Of a stretch of DNA of 54,028 bases, positions 19,701 to 27,061 are shown piece after piece. Source of the stretch: Roseovarius gahaiensis. Its GTDB lineage: Bacteria > Pseudomonadota > Alphaproteobacteria > Rhodobacterales > Rhodobacteraceae. The position numbers and the translations under genes were made by a program. Where the stretch lies: NCBI RefSeq assembly GCF_011601345.1, contig NZ_JAAORB010000016.1, positions 1 through 54,028 of the forward strand. The letters run 5' to 3'. Within the stretch, counting starts at the first letter, position 1, and every line of letters starts with the position of its first letter. Below the pieces are notes generated by a model. That model had not been told where the DNA came from and ran no database searches. It saw only the letters and a program-made list of their open reading frames with translations.

Positions 19701-20211
19701 GGGCGAACTGCAAGGGCTGAGTGATGACGATGGACAGTGGGCGCCGCAGATCAATCTTGGCGTGCCGGTGCTGATCCCCGAGGATTACGTGCCCGATCTG
19801 GATGTGCGCCTTGGCCTGTATCGCCGCCTCAGCGGGCTCAGCACCAAGGTTGAGCTGGAAGGCTTTGCCGCCGAATTGATCGACCGGTTCGGCAAATTGC
19901 CGAAAGAGGTCAACACGCTGATGCTGATCGTGCGGATCAAGGCGATGTGCAAAAAGGCGGGCATTTCCAAGCTGGATGGCGGGCCCAAAGGCGCGACGAT
20001 CCAGTTTCACAACGACAAATTCGCCTCGCCGCAGGGATTGGTCGAATTTATCAGCGCGCAAAAAGGGCTGGCAAAAGTGCGTGACAACAAGATCGTCGTG
20101 CGCCGCGATTGGCGTAAGGATAGCGACAAGATCAAAGGGGCCTTTGCCATTGCCCGCGATCTGGCCGAACGTGTGATTGCCGAAAAGAAAAAGGCCAAAG
20201 CCAATGCTTGA
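16750..20211 (+). CDS. mfd: Transcription-repair coupling factor
   Basis: 1153 residues from ATG 16750; a TTG at 16714 is the alternative. Mfd removes RNA polymerase stalled at DNA lesions and recruits UvrA. Domains in order: UvrB-homology region (YAVRGGIIDIYPPGE), RNA polymerase interaction domain (LSPGDLVVHVDHGVGRY), RecG-like translocase with Walker A GDVGFGKTE near residue 624 and DEEQRFG near 725, helicase motifs TATPIPRTL and QIRGRVGR, and the C-terminal TRCF domain. Length is normal. The stop overlaps the ATG of the acetyltransferase gene by eight bases. Confidence 0.97.
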   Translation: MNGYDHIKVGGAPEGFDARLILDEVARQSGPVAHVSRDDKRLAAMADALRFFAPDMPVIRFPGWDCLPFDRMSPNADISAARMATLAGLVHGMPKQFVLLTTLNAATQRIPARDTLQEAAFSARVNYQIDEDALKAFLVRMGFSQAPKVMEPGDYAVRGGIIDIYPPGETGPVRLDLFGDVLDGIRRFDPATQRTTEKLDQIELAPVSEVILDEAAITRFRQNYRIAFGAAGTDDPLYEAVSAGRKHAGVEHWLPFFHERLETLFDYLPEATITLDDQVTPARLSRWDTIVDQYEARQHALQQKSREGTIYKPVPPELLYLDDAAWEAALQGRRILQFAPLPQATGPGVIDAGGRIGRNFAPERQSETLNLFAALKDHIQAKMADGPVLVASYSDGARERLEGLLEDEGLIGPATVPDATRIGKHGLHLAVWPLEHGFEAPGLTVIAEQDVLGDRLIRSPKKRRRADNFLTEAQSLSPGDLVVHVDHGVGRYTGLEVVSAAGAAHECLLLEYAENSKLYLPVENIELLSRYGHDEGLLDRLGGGAWQAKKAKLKERIREMADRLIRIAAERELRKAPVLEPEHHPWEEFSARFPYTETDDQLRAIEDVLADLEAGRPMDRLICGDVGFGKTEVAMRAAFVAAMSGQQVAVIAPTTLLARQHYQSFAERLRGFPINVRPLSRFVTQKDANQTREGMAKGEVDIVVGTHALLAKSVRFKNLGLLIIDEEQRFGVGHKERLKQLRSDVHVLTLTATPIPRTLQLSLSGVRDLSIIGTPPVDRLSIRTYVSEFDTVTVREALLREHYRGGQSFYVVPRVSDLREIEEFLKEQVPEVSYVIAHGQMAARELDDRMNAFYDGKYDVLLATTIVESGLDIPTANTMIVHRADMFGLSQLYQIRGRVGRAKTRAYAYLTTKPRVRLTPAAEKRLRVLGSLDTLGAGFTLASQDLDIRGAGNLLGEEQSGQMRDVGYELYQSMLEEAIGKIKAGELQGLSDDDGQWAPQINLGVPVLIPEDYVPDLDVRLGLYRRLSGLSTKVELEGFAAELIDRFGKLPKEVNTLMLIVRIKAMCKKAGISKLDGGPKGATIQFHNDKFASPQGLVEFISAQKGLAKVRDNKIVVRRDWRKDSDKIKGAFAIARDLAERVIAEKKKAKANA

Positions 20212-20797
20212 AGACGGCTTGCATGGCGTTCCGGCGGGGCATACGGCCTCGGTTGTGACGCATCTTGAGATGCAGGCCCAAGCGCCGCAGCGCCCCGAGG
20301 CTGATTTGCCGCTGACGTTGGAACGGATCACAACGCCAGACCCTGATTGGTATCTTGGGCTGTTTCGCAAGGTCGGCGCGCCATGGCTTTGGTTTGGCCG
20401 CCTGACGCTGACCCGCGACGCGCTGTTGACGGTGATACACGATGCGCAGGTTCACGTTTATGCGGTGCGCGAGGCGGGGCAGGATGTGGGGCTGCTGGAG
20501 TTGGATTTTCGCCACCACCCCGATTGTGAGCTGGCCTATTTCGGGTTGACCGAAAGCGCCGTTGGACGCGGCGCAGGCCGGTGGATGATGAACCGGGCAA
20601 TCGGGTTGGCATGGGCGCAGGGCATCACTCGGTTTCATGTTCACACCTGCACGCTGGATCATCCGGCTGCCTTGGCGTTTTATCAACGCAGCGGTTTCGT
20701 GCCCTATGCGCGAGAAATCGAAATAGTAGAAGACCCGCGCCTGTCGGCGCTTTTGCCCATGGATGCCGCGCCGCATGTGCCATTGATTGGCCGCTGA
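20204..20797 (+). CDS. GNAT family N-acetyltransferase
   Basis: 197 residues from ATG 20204, which overlaps the mfd stop (ATGCTTGA), with AAGG upstream inside mfd; cotranslation with mfd is likely. The GNAT core is visible: the central strand VGLLELDF, then LAYFGLTESAVGRGAGRWMM as the acetyl-CoA loop (R/QxxGxG/A type), and LDHPAALAFYQRSGFVPY as the family C-terminal motif. The substrate is unknown. It is convergent with the HD-domain gene, separated by a small hairpin. Confidence 0.85.
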   Translation: MLEDGLHGVPAGHTASVVTHLEMQAQAPQRPEADLPLTLERITTPDPDWYLGLFRKVGAPWLWFGRLTLTRDALLTVIHDAQVHVYAVREAGQDVGLLELDFRHHPDCELAYFGLTESAVGRGAGRWMMNRAIGLAWAQGITRFHVHTCTLDHPAALAFYQRSGFVPYAREIEIVEDPRLSALLPMDAAPHVPLIGR

Positions 20798-20805
20798 GGG
20801 CTCAT

Positions 20806-20821
20806 CAGGCCTTGCGGCCTG
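20806..20821. terminator. Small hairpin between convergent genes
   Basis: CAGGCC-TTGC-GGCCTG, a 6-bp stem with a tetraloop, lies in the 33-bp gap between the acetyltransferase and HD-domain genes. There is no T-tract, so a terminator role is only suggested by position. Confidence 0.35.
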
Positions 20822-20830
20822 CCTCGTGGC

Positions 20831-21418
20831 TTAGCGGTTGCGCGCGAACCACTCGCGAATTTTGGGCAAAATCCAATTCCACAGCACCGGCGCACCGCGC
20901 GTGATCGGCTGGCCGACGCGGGTTTCCACCTGATCCAACGTTGCGTTGTGATCGCGCCAGCTGATCCCGCCGGACGCAAGGTTTTGATTGGGCGGCTGAA
21001 ACCTGTCGAGGGCTTTGGCAAAGCGCGCATCGGGTGTTTGGGCCGCCTCAAACCCATCCCACAGGGCGCGCAGCGCCGTGGCCTGGTCGGCGGGCAACAG
21101 GCCAAAAAGGCGCGTGGCGGCGGCGTCTTCTGCTTGGGCAATGGCGCTGTGATCGGTCTGGGCGTAAAGCGGCGTGTCGCCGGCATCGATCTCGACCAGA
21201 TCATGCAGCAATAGCATTTTGATCACGCGGTCGCGCGACACGCCTTGCGGGGCGTGCTCGCTCAATATCAGGGCGTATAACGCGACATGCCAGCTATGCT
21301 CGGCCGAGTTTTCATAGCGTGACCCGTCGCATAGGGTATTGGCACGGGTTACGGATTTCAGGCGGCAGGCCTCGGACAGAAACGCCATTTGCGCATCAAG
21401 TCGATCTGTTTGGCTCAT
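20831..21418 (-). CDS. HD-domain hydrolase (YfbR/HDDC2-like, possible 5'-deoxynucleotidase)
   Basis: 195 residues from ATG 21418. The metal-binding HD pattern is clear: ENSAEHSWHVALYA supplies the first histidine, LLHDLVEIDAGDT the HD pair, and a later aspartate lies in KALDRFQP. This arrangement fits the YfbR/HDDC2 group, which removes phosphate from deoxynucleoside monophosphates; substrate is inferred. It is the last gene of a tight minus-strand unit: its ATG overlaps the stop of the 80-residue protein gene (ATGA). Confidence 0.85.
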   Translation of the reverse strand: MSQTDRLDAQMAFLSEACRLKSVTRANTLCDGSRYENSAEHSWHVALYALILSEHAPQGVSRDRVIKMLLLHDLVEIDAGDTPLYAQTDHSAIAQAEDAAATRLFGLLPADQATALRALWDGFEAAQTPDARFAKALDRFQPPNQNLASGGISWRDHNATLDQVETRVGQPITRGAPVLWNWILPKIREWFARNR

Positions 21419-21657
21419 TCCTTGGGGGCCTGCCCGGCCTTGGCCTGAAACGCCTTGGCGCGATCCATCAGCATCTGGCGGGCTTTGACATTGGCGCGGC
21501 GCACGCGAAGCGACGTCAGAAAAGCCTCTTCCGCTGTTTGCGAGGTCGCGCCAAGAACCTTGACCATGTCCGAGACAATCTGCTCGTCGCCGGTGGCGTC
21601 GATATATTTCAACACATCCAGTGCCAGTTGATCCGCAAGGTCTTCGGTGACGCCCAT
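21415..21657 (-). CDS. Small helical protein of unknown function
   Basis: 80 residues, all predicted helical, with no membrane segment or signal. The sequence begins MGVTEDLADQLALDVLKYID and continues with GDEQIVSDMVKVLG and a basic AFLTSLRVRRANVKAR stretch. I do not recognise the family. It is held in an operon by a 4-bp gap to the hydrolase gene upstream and a 4-base overlap with the HD gene downstream, which supports it being a real gene. Acidic and basic faces suggest a binding partner rather than an enzyme. Confidence 0.75.
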   Translation of the reverse strand: MGVTEDLADQLALDVLKYIDATGDEQIVSDMVKVLGATSQTAEEAFLTSLRVRRANVKARQMLMDRAKAFQAKAGQAPKE

Positions 21658-21661
21658 CAGA

Positions 21662-22315
21662 TCACCGGGTTGTTTCGGTCAGCCGGCGTTTCACATACCC
21701 GGTGACCGTGTCGATCATGGTGTCCATATAGGGCTCTTTGAAAAAGTGGTCAGAGCCTTCGATTTCCTCATGCGTGACCGTAATGCCCTGCTGTTCGTGC
21801 AACTTGTTGACCAGCGACGTGGTGTCGGCGGGCGGGGCCACGCGATCGGCGGTGCCGTTGATGATCAACCCGGACGAAGGGCAGGGGGCGAGGAACGAGA
21901 AATCATACATGTTGGCCGGCGGCGAGACCGACACGAACCCTGTAATTTCAGGGCGGCGCATCAAAAGCTGCATGCCGATCCAAGCACCAAAGGAAAACCC
22001 GGCAACCCAGCAATGCTTGGAGTTGTTGTTCATCGACTGCAGGTAATCCAATGCCGAGGCCGCATCGCTAAGCTCACCAACGCCCTGGTCATACTCGCCC
22101 TGGCTGCGGCCGACGCCGCGAAAATTAAAGCGCAAGACGGTGAAGCCCATGTTATAAAACGCGTAGTGGAGGTTATACACCACCTTGTTGTTCATCGTGC
22201 CGCCGAATTGCGGGTGCGGATGCAGAACGATGGCAATCGGGGCGTCCTTTTCGCGCTGCGGGTGGTAGCGTCCTTCAAGTCGGCCTTCGGGACCGGGAAA
22301 GATAACCTCGGGCAT
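21662..22315 (-). CDS. Alpha/beta hydrolase (dienelactone hydrolase-like)
   Basis: 217 residues from ATG 22315, preceded by GGAGAACAAGG; the frame is open to 22372 but the added residues overlap the suf promoter region. The oxyanion region LHPHPQFGGTMNN, the nucleophile elbow GFSFGAW (serine in GxSxG), the aspartate near NGTADRVAPP and histidine in EGSDHFF complete the catalytic triad. This highly conserved type is found widely in alphaproteobacteria but its substrate is not known. First gene of the three-gene unit that diverges from iscR. Confidence 0.85.
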   Translation of the reverse strand: MPEVIFPGPEGRLEGRYHPQREKDAPIAIVLHPHPQFGGTMNNKVVYNLHYAFYNMGFTVLRFNFRGVGRSQGEYDQGVGELSDAASALDYLQSMNNNSKHCWVAGFSFGAWIGMQLLMRRPEITGFVSVSPPANMYDFSFLAPCPSSGLIINGTADRVAPPADTTSLVNKLHEQQGITVTHEEIEGSDHFFKEPYMDTMIDTVTGYVKRRLTETTR

Positions 22316-22351
22316 AGAGCCTTGTTCTCCGTATATGGGTGCGCGAAATTC

Positions 22352-22380
22352 TTGACGAATTCGCTCAATCACCTTAGAAC
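22352..22380 (+). promoter_or_regulatory. Likely promoter of the iscR-suf operon
   Basis: -35 TTGACG (22352-22357), 17-base spacer, -10 TAGAAC (22375-22380). Expected start of transcription is near 22387, leaving a leader of about 80 bases before iscR. The -10 box lies within the inverted repeat at 22373-22389. Confidence 0.6.
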
Positions 22381-22389
22381 GTTTCTAAA
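22373..22389. promoter_or_regulatory. Candidate iron-responsive operator of the suf operon
   Basis: Inverted repeat TTAGAA (22374-22379) - CGT - TTCTAA (22383-22388); extended by one base each side it matches TTTAGAA-N3-TTCTAAA with one mismatch. It covers the -10 box and start site, fitting repression. From memory such boxes resemble the Irr/ICE type of alphaproteobacteria; IscR itself is the other candidate binder. Confidence 0.6.
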
Positions 22390-22467
22390 TTTCCTACCGG
22401 GGCCGGAGGATGCAAGCGGGATAAGCCTTGCAAGGCCCCGCGTCAATCAATTCGCGGGAGCGTGCCC

Positions 22468-22929
22468 ATGAAACTAAGCACTAAGGGCCGGTATGCGATG
22501 GTGGCCTTGGTCGATATCGCGTTGCAGGACAATGACACGCTGGTGACGCTTGGTGAGATTTCCAAGCGGCAGGATATCTCGCTGCCCTATCTGGAACAGC
22601 TGTTCGTCAAGCTGCGCCGCGCCGATCTGGTCGCGTCGGTGCGTGGCCCGGGCGGGGGCTATCGGCTGGCCCGGCCCGCCTCGGAAATACGGGTGGTCGA
22701 TGTGTTGTCGGCCGTCGATGAAACCGTCAGCGCCCTGCAAAAAGGCGCGGGCGCGTCAGGCGGGGCCAGCGGATCGCGGGCGCAATCGATGACCAACCGC
22801 TTGTGGGAATCCTTAAGCGCGCAGGTCTACGTGTTCCTGCATCAAACCCGGCTAAGCGATGTGGTCAGCAACACGCTGGCCCCGTGCCCGGCCGTTCCGA
22901 CGTTGTTTTCCGTGGTGGACGAAGAATGA
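22468..22929 (+). CDS. iscR: Rrf2-family regulator IscR, single-cysteine type
   Basis: 153 residues from ATG 22468 with GGGAG 7 bases upstream. The Rrf2 winged helix is clear (MKLSTKGRYAMVALVDIAL; LPYLEQLFVKLRRADLVASVRGPGGGYRLARP). In E. coli IscR a [2Fe-2S] cluster is held by three cysteines and a histidine; here the corresponding loop (KGAGASGGASGSRAQS) has none, and the only cysteine is Cys140 near the C-terminus. I recall that Rhodobacteraceae IscR proteins have this single-cysteine form and still respond to Fe-S status. As first gene of the suf operon it probably senses demand for clusters and controls the operon. Confidence 0.93.
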   Translation: MKLSTKGRYAMVALVDIALQDNDTLVTLGEISKRQDISLPYLEQLFVKLRRADLVASVRGPGGGYRLARPASEIRVVDVLSAVDETVSALQKGAGASGGASGSRAQSMTNRLWESLSAQVYVFLHQTRLSDVVSNTLAPCPAVPTLFSVVDEE

Positions 22930-22990
22930 CCCCAACATCGCCCCTTCTGTTTCCGTCGGTTTCCCGACGCGCAATGCGGGCGCACCCGTG

Positions 22991-24034
22991 ATGGGCCGAG
23001 TCTATCTTGATCATAACGCCACAGCACCTTTGCGGCCCGAGGCGCGCGCCGCGATGATCGACGCTATGGACATCGTGGGGAACCCCTCCAGCGTGCATAC
23101 CGAGGGGCGCGCGGCGAAAGCGGTAATCGAACGTGCTCGTGGGCAGGTTGCGGCCGCTTTGGGGGCGGACGGGGCGGATATCATCTTTACCTCGGGCGCG
23201 ACCGAGGCGGCGGCCTTGGCCTGCGCCGGTCGCGGCCTGCACGGATCAGCGGTTGAACATGATGCGGTCAAGGCGTGGGTTTCGTCTGATTTGCAGGTGG
23301 ATGCAAAAGGCCACGTCGCGGTGACAGACCCGGCGCAATCGGCGCTGCAATTGGCAAATTCTGAAACCGGGATCATTCAAACGCTGCCAGAGGGGCTGGA
23401 GGTCAGCGATATGACCCAAGCCTTTGGCAAACTTCCCTTGGCGTTCAACTGGTCGGGGTGCAAGATGGCGTTGGTATCGGCGCATAAACTTGGTGGCCCG
23501 AAAGGCATTGGTGCGCTTGTCGTCCGGCGCGGCACCGATTTGGCCGCGCAGATCAAAGGCGGTGGGCAAGAAATGGGCCGCCGGTCGGGCACTGAAAACG
23601 TCATTGGCATTGCAGGATTTGGGGCCGCTGCCGAAGCGGCAGCGCGCGATTTGGCCAACGGGGTGTGGGACCGGATTGAAGAATTTAGAAAGATTCTAGA
23701 AAATACCATTGCAGCCGATGCGAACGAGACTATTTTTGTCGGGAAAGGGGCGTCTCGCCTTCCCAACACGTCGTGTCTGATCGCGCCGGGCTGGAAGGGG
23801 GAAACCCAAGTGATGACAATGGACCTGTCTGGGTTCGCCATTTCGGCGGGATCGGCCTGTTCCAGCGGCAAAGTTCGCGCCAGCGGCGTTTTGCAGGCCA
23901 TGGGCTATAGCGACGCCGAGGCCGGTTCGGCGATCCGCATATCACTTGGGCCGGACACCTCGCAGGATGACATTACACGCTTTGCCGAAACCTGGCTGAA
24001 GCACTGGAAAAAACACCGCGCCCGTGCGGCGTGA
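22991..24034 (+). CDS. Cysteine desulfurase, NifS/IscS-like
   Basis: 347 residues from ATG 22991; the frame is open upstream across iscR but the family N-terminus [14 protein letters not shown] begins here. The PLP lysine is K166 in [10 protein letters not shown] and the sulfur-carrying cysteine is C290 in [11 protein letters not shown], so both catalytic residues are present. It would release sulfur from cysteine for cluster assembly, as a class I desulfurase. It is somewhat short for IscS, and the histidine-lysine regions are less conserved than in SufS, which is also encoded in this operon. Codons 231-238 (EFRKILEN) use rare A/T-rich codons and contain a copy of the operator-like repeat. 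Confidence 0.9.
   Translation: MGRVYLDHNATAPLRPEARAAMIDAMDIVGNPSSVHTEGRAAKAVIERARGQVAAALGADGADIIFTSGATEAAALACAGRGLHGSAVEHDAVKAWVSSDLQVDAKGHVAVTDPAQSALQLANSETGIIQTLPEGLEVSDMTQAFGKLPLAFNWSGCKMALVSAHKLGGPKGIGALVVRRGTDLAAQIKGGGQEMGRRSGTENVIGIAGFGAAAEAAARDLANGVWDRIEEFRKILENTIAADANETIFVGKGASRLPNTSCLIAPGWKGETQVMTMDLSGFAISAGSACSSGKVRASGVLQAMGYSDAEAGSAIRISLGPDTSQDDITRFAETWLKHWKKHRARAA
23684..23700. promoter_or_regulatory. Intragenic copy of the iron-box-like inverted repeat
   Basis: TTTAGAA-AGA-TTCTAGA inside the desulfurase gene has the same arms and 3-base spacer as the site at the suf promoter, with one mismatch in the right arm. A binding role is inferred only. Confidence 0.35.
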
Positions 24035-24059
24035 GGCCACGACCAAGGAGGTGACCAAC

Positions 24060-25583
24060 ATGGCGGCACTCGACGACACACAAGTCAAGGACGGCGTTGA
24101 TCAGGAAACAGTTGATGCGGTCCGCGAAATGGCGGGCCCCTACAAGCACGGCTGGAACACCGATATCGAGATGGATTATGCGCCCAAGGGCCTGACCGAA
24201 GATATCGTCAAACTGATCTCGGACAAGAACGAAGAACCCCAGTGGATGACCGACTGGCGGTTGCAGGCCTATGAGCGGTGGCTGCAAAAGAAAGAGCCTG
24301 ACTGGGCGATGCTGGATTACCCAGAGGTCGATTTTCAGGAGCAGTATTACTACGCGCGCCCCAAAAGCATGGCCGAAAAGCCCAAGTCTTTGGATGACGT
24401 GGACCCCAAGATTCTGGAAACCTACAAAAAGCTGGGTATCCCGCTGAAAGAGCAGATGGTGCTTGCCGGCGTCGAAGGTGCCGACGAGGCCCCCGCCGAG
24501 GGCCGCAAGGTGGCCGTGGATGCGGTGTTTGACTCGGTGTCGGTCGGCACGACCTTCCAGAAAGAGCTGGAAAGCGCCGGGGTTATCTTCTGTTCGATCT
24601 CCGAGGCCATCCAAAAGCATCCCGAGCTGGTCAAGAAATACCTTGGCTCTGTCGTGCCGGTCAGCGACAATTTCTATGCGACGCTGAATTCGGCCGTGTT
24701 CTCGGACGGGTCGTTTGTTTACGTGCCGCCCGGTGTGCGCTGCCCGATGGAGCTGAGCACATATTTCCGGATCAACGCGGAAAACACCGGCCAGTTTGAA
24801 CGCACGCTGATCATTGCCGACAAAGGCTCTTACGTCAGCTACCTGGAAGGCTGCACCGCACCGCAGCGCGACGAGTCGCAGTTGCACGCCGCCGTGGTCG
24901 AGATCGTCGTCGAGGAAGACGCCGAGGTGAAATATTCCACAGTGCAAAACTGGTTCCCCGGTAACGAGGACGGCACAGGCGGCATCTACAACTTTGTCAC
25001 CAAGCGCGCCGATTGCCGGGGCGACCGGGCCAAGGTGATGTGGACGCAGGTGGAAACCGGCAGCGCCGTGACGTGGAAATACCCGTCGTGCATCCTGCGG
25101 GGCGACGACAGCCAAGGCGAGTTTTATTCCATCGCCATCACCAACAACTATCAGCAGGCCGATACCGGCACCAAGATGGTTCATCTGGGCAAGAACACAC
25201 GCTCGCGCATCGTGTCCAAGGGGATCAGTGCGGGGCAGGCGCAGAACACCTATCGCGGGTTGGTGTCGATGCATCCGAAGGCCACGAACAGCCGGAACTA
25301 CACCCAGTGTGACAGCCTGCTGATCGGTGACAAATGCGGCGCCCACACGGTGCCTTACATAGAGGTCAAGAACAACTCGTCGCGGGTCGAGCATGAGGCC
25401 ACCACCAGCAAGGTAGACGATGATCAGATGTTCTATTGCCGTCAGCGCGGCATGGACGAAGAAGAGGCCGTGGCCTTGGTCGTGAACGGGTTCTGCAAGG
25501 ACGTGTTGCAGGCGCTGCCAATGGAATTCGCCATGGAAGCACAGCAGTTGGTGGCAATTTCGCTGGAAGGATCGGTGGGCTAA
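24060..25583 (+). CDS. sufB: Fe-S cluster assembly scaffold SufB
   Basis: 507 residues from ATG 24060, with AAGGAGGTG 8 bases upstream, the best ribosome site in the operon. SufB forms the SufBC2D complex, on which new Fe-S clusters are built. The beta-helix core is recognisable, and the cysteine equivalent to the cluster-building residue of E. coli SufB is C417 in [11 protein letters not shown]; the following [10 protein letters not shown] segment carries the histidine-glutamate pair. The C-terminus [18 protein letters not shown] is typical. It starts 25 bp after the desulfurase gene. Confidence 0.97.
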   Translation: MAALDDTQVKDGVDQETVDAVREMAGPYKHGWNTDIEMDYAPKGLTEDIVKLISDKNEEPQWMTDWRLQAYERWLQKKEPDWAMLDYPEVDFQEQYYYARPKSMAEKPKSLDDVDPKILETYKKLGIPLKEQMVLAGVEGADEAPAEGRKVAVDAVFDSVSVGTTFQKELESAGVIFCSISEAIQKHPELVKKYLGSVVPVSDNFYATLNSAVFSDGSFVYVPPGVRCPMELSTYFRINAENTGQFERTLIIADKGSYVSYLEGCTAPQRDESQLHAAVVEIVVEEDAEVKYSTVQNWFPGNEDGTGGIYNFVTKRADCRGDRAKVMWTQVETGSAVTWKYPSCILRGDDSQGEFYSIAITNNYQQADTGTKMVHLGKNTRSRIVSKGISAGQAQNTYRGLVSMHPKATNSRNYTQCDSLLIGDKCGAHTVPYIEVKNNSSRVEHEATTSKVDDDQMFYCRQRGMDEEEAVALVVNGFCKDVLQALPMEFAMEAQQLVAISLEGSVG

Positions 25584-25629
25584 GGCCCGCCGAACCGCCG
25601 CAATGGTCATGCGCGTGCCTTTTCCCGCT

Positions 25630-25661
25630 GACGGGCCTGCCCGTCCGCTTCCCCGGCGGGG
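25630..25661 (+). other. Two hairpins in the sufB-sufC intercistronic region
   Basis: GACGGG-CCTG-CCCGTC (25630-25645) is followed by CCCC-GGC-GGGG (25651-25661) just ahead of the methyltransferase-like gene. They could protect the sufB message end or reduce downstream expression; there is no T-tract. Confidence 0.35.
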
Positions 25662-25670
25662 CACTGTCGC

Positions 25671-26273
25671 ATGACCGGCTCGGCCACCATATCGCGCCCT
25701 GAACTGACGTTACCCGAGGCCGAGGCAGACCGGTTGCGCACAGCTTATGACGACGCGCAGGTGATCTTGGAATACGGGTCTGGCGGGTCAACGGTAATGG
25801 CGGCGGAAATGCCGGGAAAGTTTGTTTTCTCGGTCGAAAGTGACAAGGACTGGGCCCAGATGATGCGGGGCTGGTTTGCTGAAAATCCACCGGCCACGGG
25901 CACCGAGGTGGATGTGATCTGGTCGGATATCGGGCCGACTAAGGCATGGGGCTACCCCGCGTCAAACCGCGAATGGCAGCGCTTTGCGCGCTATCCGCTG
26001 GAGGTGTGGGATTTGCCCGAATTTCGCCAGCCTGACGTGGTGCTGGTGGATGGCCGGTTTCGCGCCGGATGTGCGATGGCGACGGCCTTTCGCACGCAAC
26101 GCCCGGTGACGGTGTTTGTCGACGACTACGCGCGGCGCAAGCACTACCACCGGATCGAAGAGTTTTTGGGCCGGCCAGACATGACCGGCCGGATGGCTGA
26201 ATTTGCGATTGAACCAATGGCTGTGCCTGCGGAAAGATTGCTGACGATAGTCGAAATGATGACGCGGCCCTGA
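25671..26273 (+). CDS. Class I SAM-methyltransferase-like protein of the suf operon
   Basis: 200 residues from ATG 25671. The segment VILEYGSGGSTVMAAE resembles the glycine-rich SAM-binding motif I, and FSVESDKDWAQMM the acidic end of the second strand; PDVVLVDGRF and VTVFVDDYARR provide later strands. No known substrate motif is visible, so activity is unproven. Its place between sufB and sufC, on the same strand and within one operon, suggests a link to Fe-S or sulfur metabolism. I recall a similar unknown gene at this place in related genomes. No signal peptide or membrane segment is present. Confidence 0.75.
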   Translation: MTGSATISRPELTLPEAEADRLRTAYDDAQVILEYGSGGSTVMAAEMPGKFVFSVESDKDWAQMMRGWFAENPPATGTEVDVIWSDIGPTKAWGYPASNREWQRFARYPLEVWDLPEFRQPDVVLVDGRFRAGCAMATAFRTQRPVTVFVDDYARRKHYHRIEEFLGRPDMTGRMAEFAIEPMAVPAERLLTIVEMMTRP

Positions 26274-26305
26274 GCCGATTGTGAATAAATATGAGGAGCT
26301 GAAAA

Positions 26306-27061
26306 ATGCTGGAAATCAAGAACCTGCATGTCGATCTTGAAGAAGAGGAAAAGACCATCCTCAAAGGTGTGGAACTGACCGTTGACGCCGGCAAGGTGCA
26401 TGCGATCATGGGGCCTAATGGGTCGGGTAAATCGACGCTCAGCTATGTTTTGGCAGGCCGCGACGGCTATGAAGTCACCCAAGGCAGCGCCACGCTGGAC
26501 GGTGTGGATATCCTGGACATGGAGCCCGAAGAGCGCGCCGCCGAAGGCTTGTTTTTGGCATTCCAGTATCCGGTGGAAATTCCCGGTGTCGGCAACATGA
26601 CCTTTATGCGCACCGCCGTGAACGCACAGCGCAAGGCCAAAGGTCTGGATGAGATGAGCGCAACGGATTTCCTCAAGCTGATCCGCGAAAAAGCCAAGGA
26701 GCTGAAGATGGACAGCGACATGCTCAAGCGGCCTGTCAACGTGGGCTTCTCGGGCGGCGAGAAAAAGCGCAACGAGATTTTGCAAATGGCCATGCTTGAA
26801 CCCAAGATGTGCATCCTTGATGAAACCGATTCCGGGCTGGATGTGGACGCGATGAAACTGGTTGCCGATGGCGTCAACGCCCTGCGCCAAGAGGGGCGCG
26901 GATTTCTTGTGATCACCCACTATCAGCGCCTGCTGGATCATATCAAACCCGATGTTGTGCACATCATGTCGAACGGGCGCATCATCAAAACCGGTGGCCC
27001 CGAACTGGCGCTTGAAGTCGAAAAGAACGGCTATGCTGATCTGATCGAGGAGGTGGCGTAA
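26306..27061 (+). CDS. sufC: Fe-S cluster assembly ATPase SufC
   Basis: 251 residues from ATG 26306 with GAGGAG upstream. SufC is the ABC-type ATPase of the SufBC2D complex. Walker A GPNGSGKST is at about residues 36-44, the signature reads FSGGEKKRNEIL, and the Walker B region CILDETDSGLDVDAMK with H-loop ITHYQRLL follows, all typical of SufC. The stop codon shares its last base with the ATG of sufD (TAATG). Confidence 0.97.
   Translation: MLEIKNLHVDLEEEEKTILKGVELTVDAGKVHAIMGPNGSGKSTLSYVLAGRDGYEVTQGSATLDGVDILDMEPEERAAEGLFLAFQYPVEIPGVGNMTFMRTAVNAQRKAKGLDEMSATDFLKLIREKAKELKMDSDMLKRPVNVGFSGGEKKRNEILQMAMLEPKMCILDETDSGLDVDAMKLVADGVNALRQEGRGFLVITHYQRLLDHIKPDVVHIMSNGRIIKTGGPELALEVEKNGYADLIEEVA

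Noticed and set aside
23973..25664. Open frame of 563 codons opposite sufB
   Set aside because: Antisense to sufB with no recognisable domain; codon-bias artefact.
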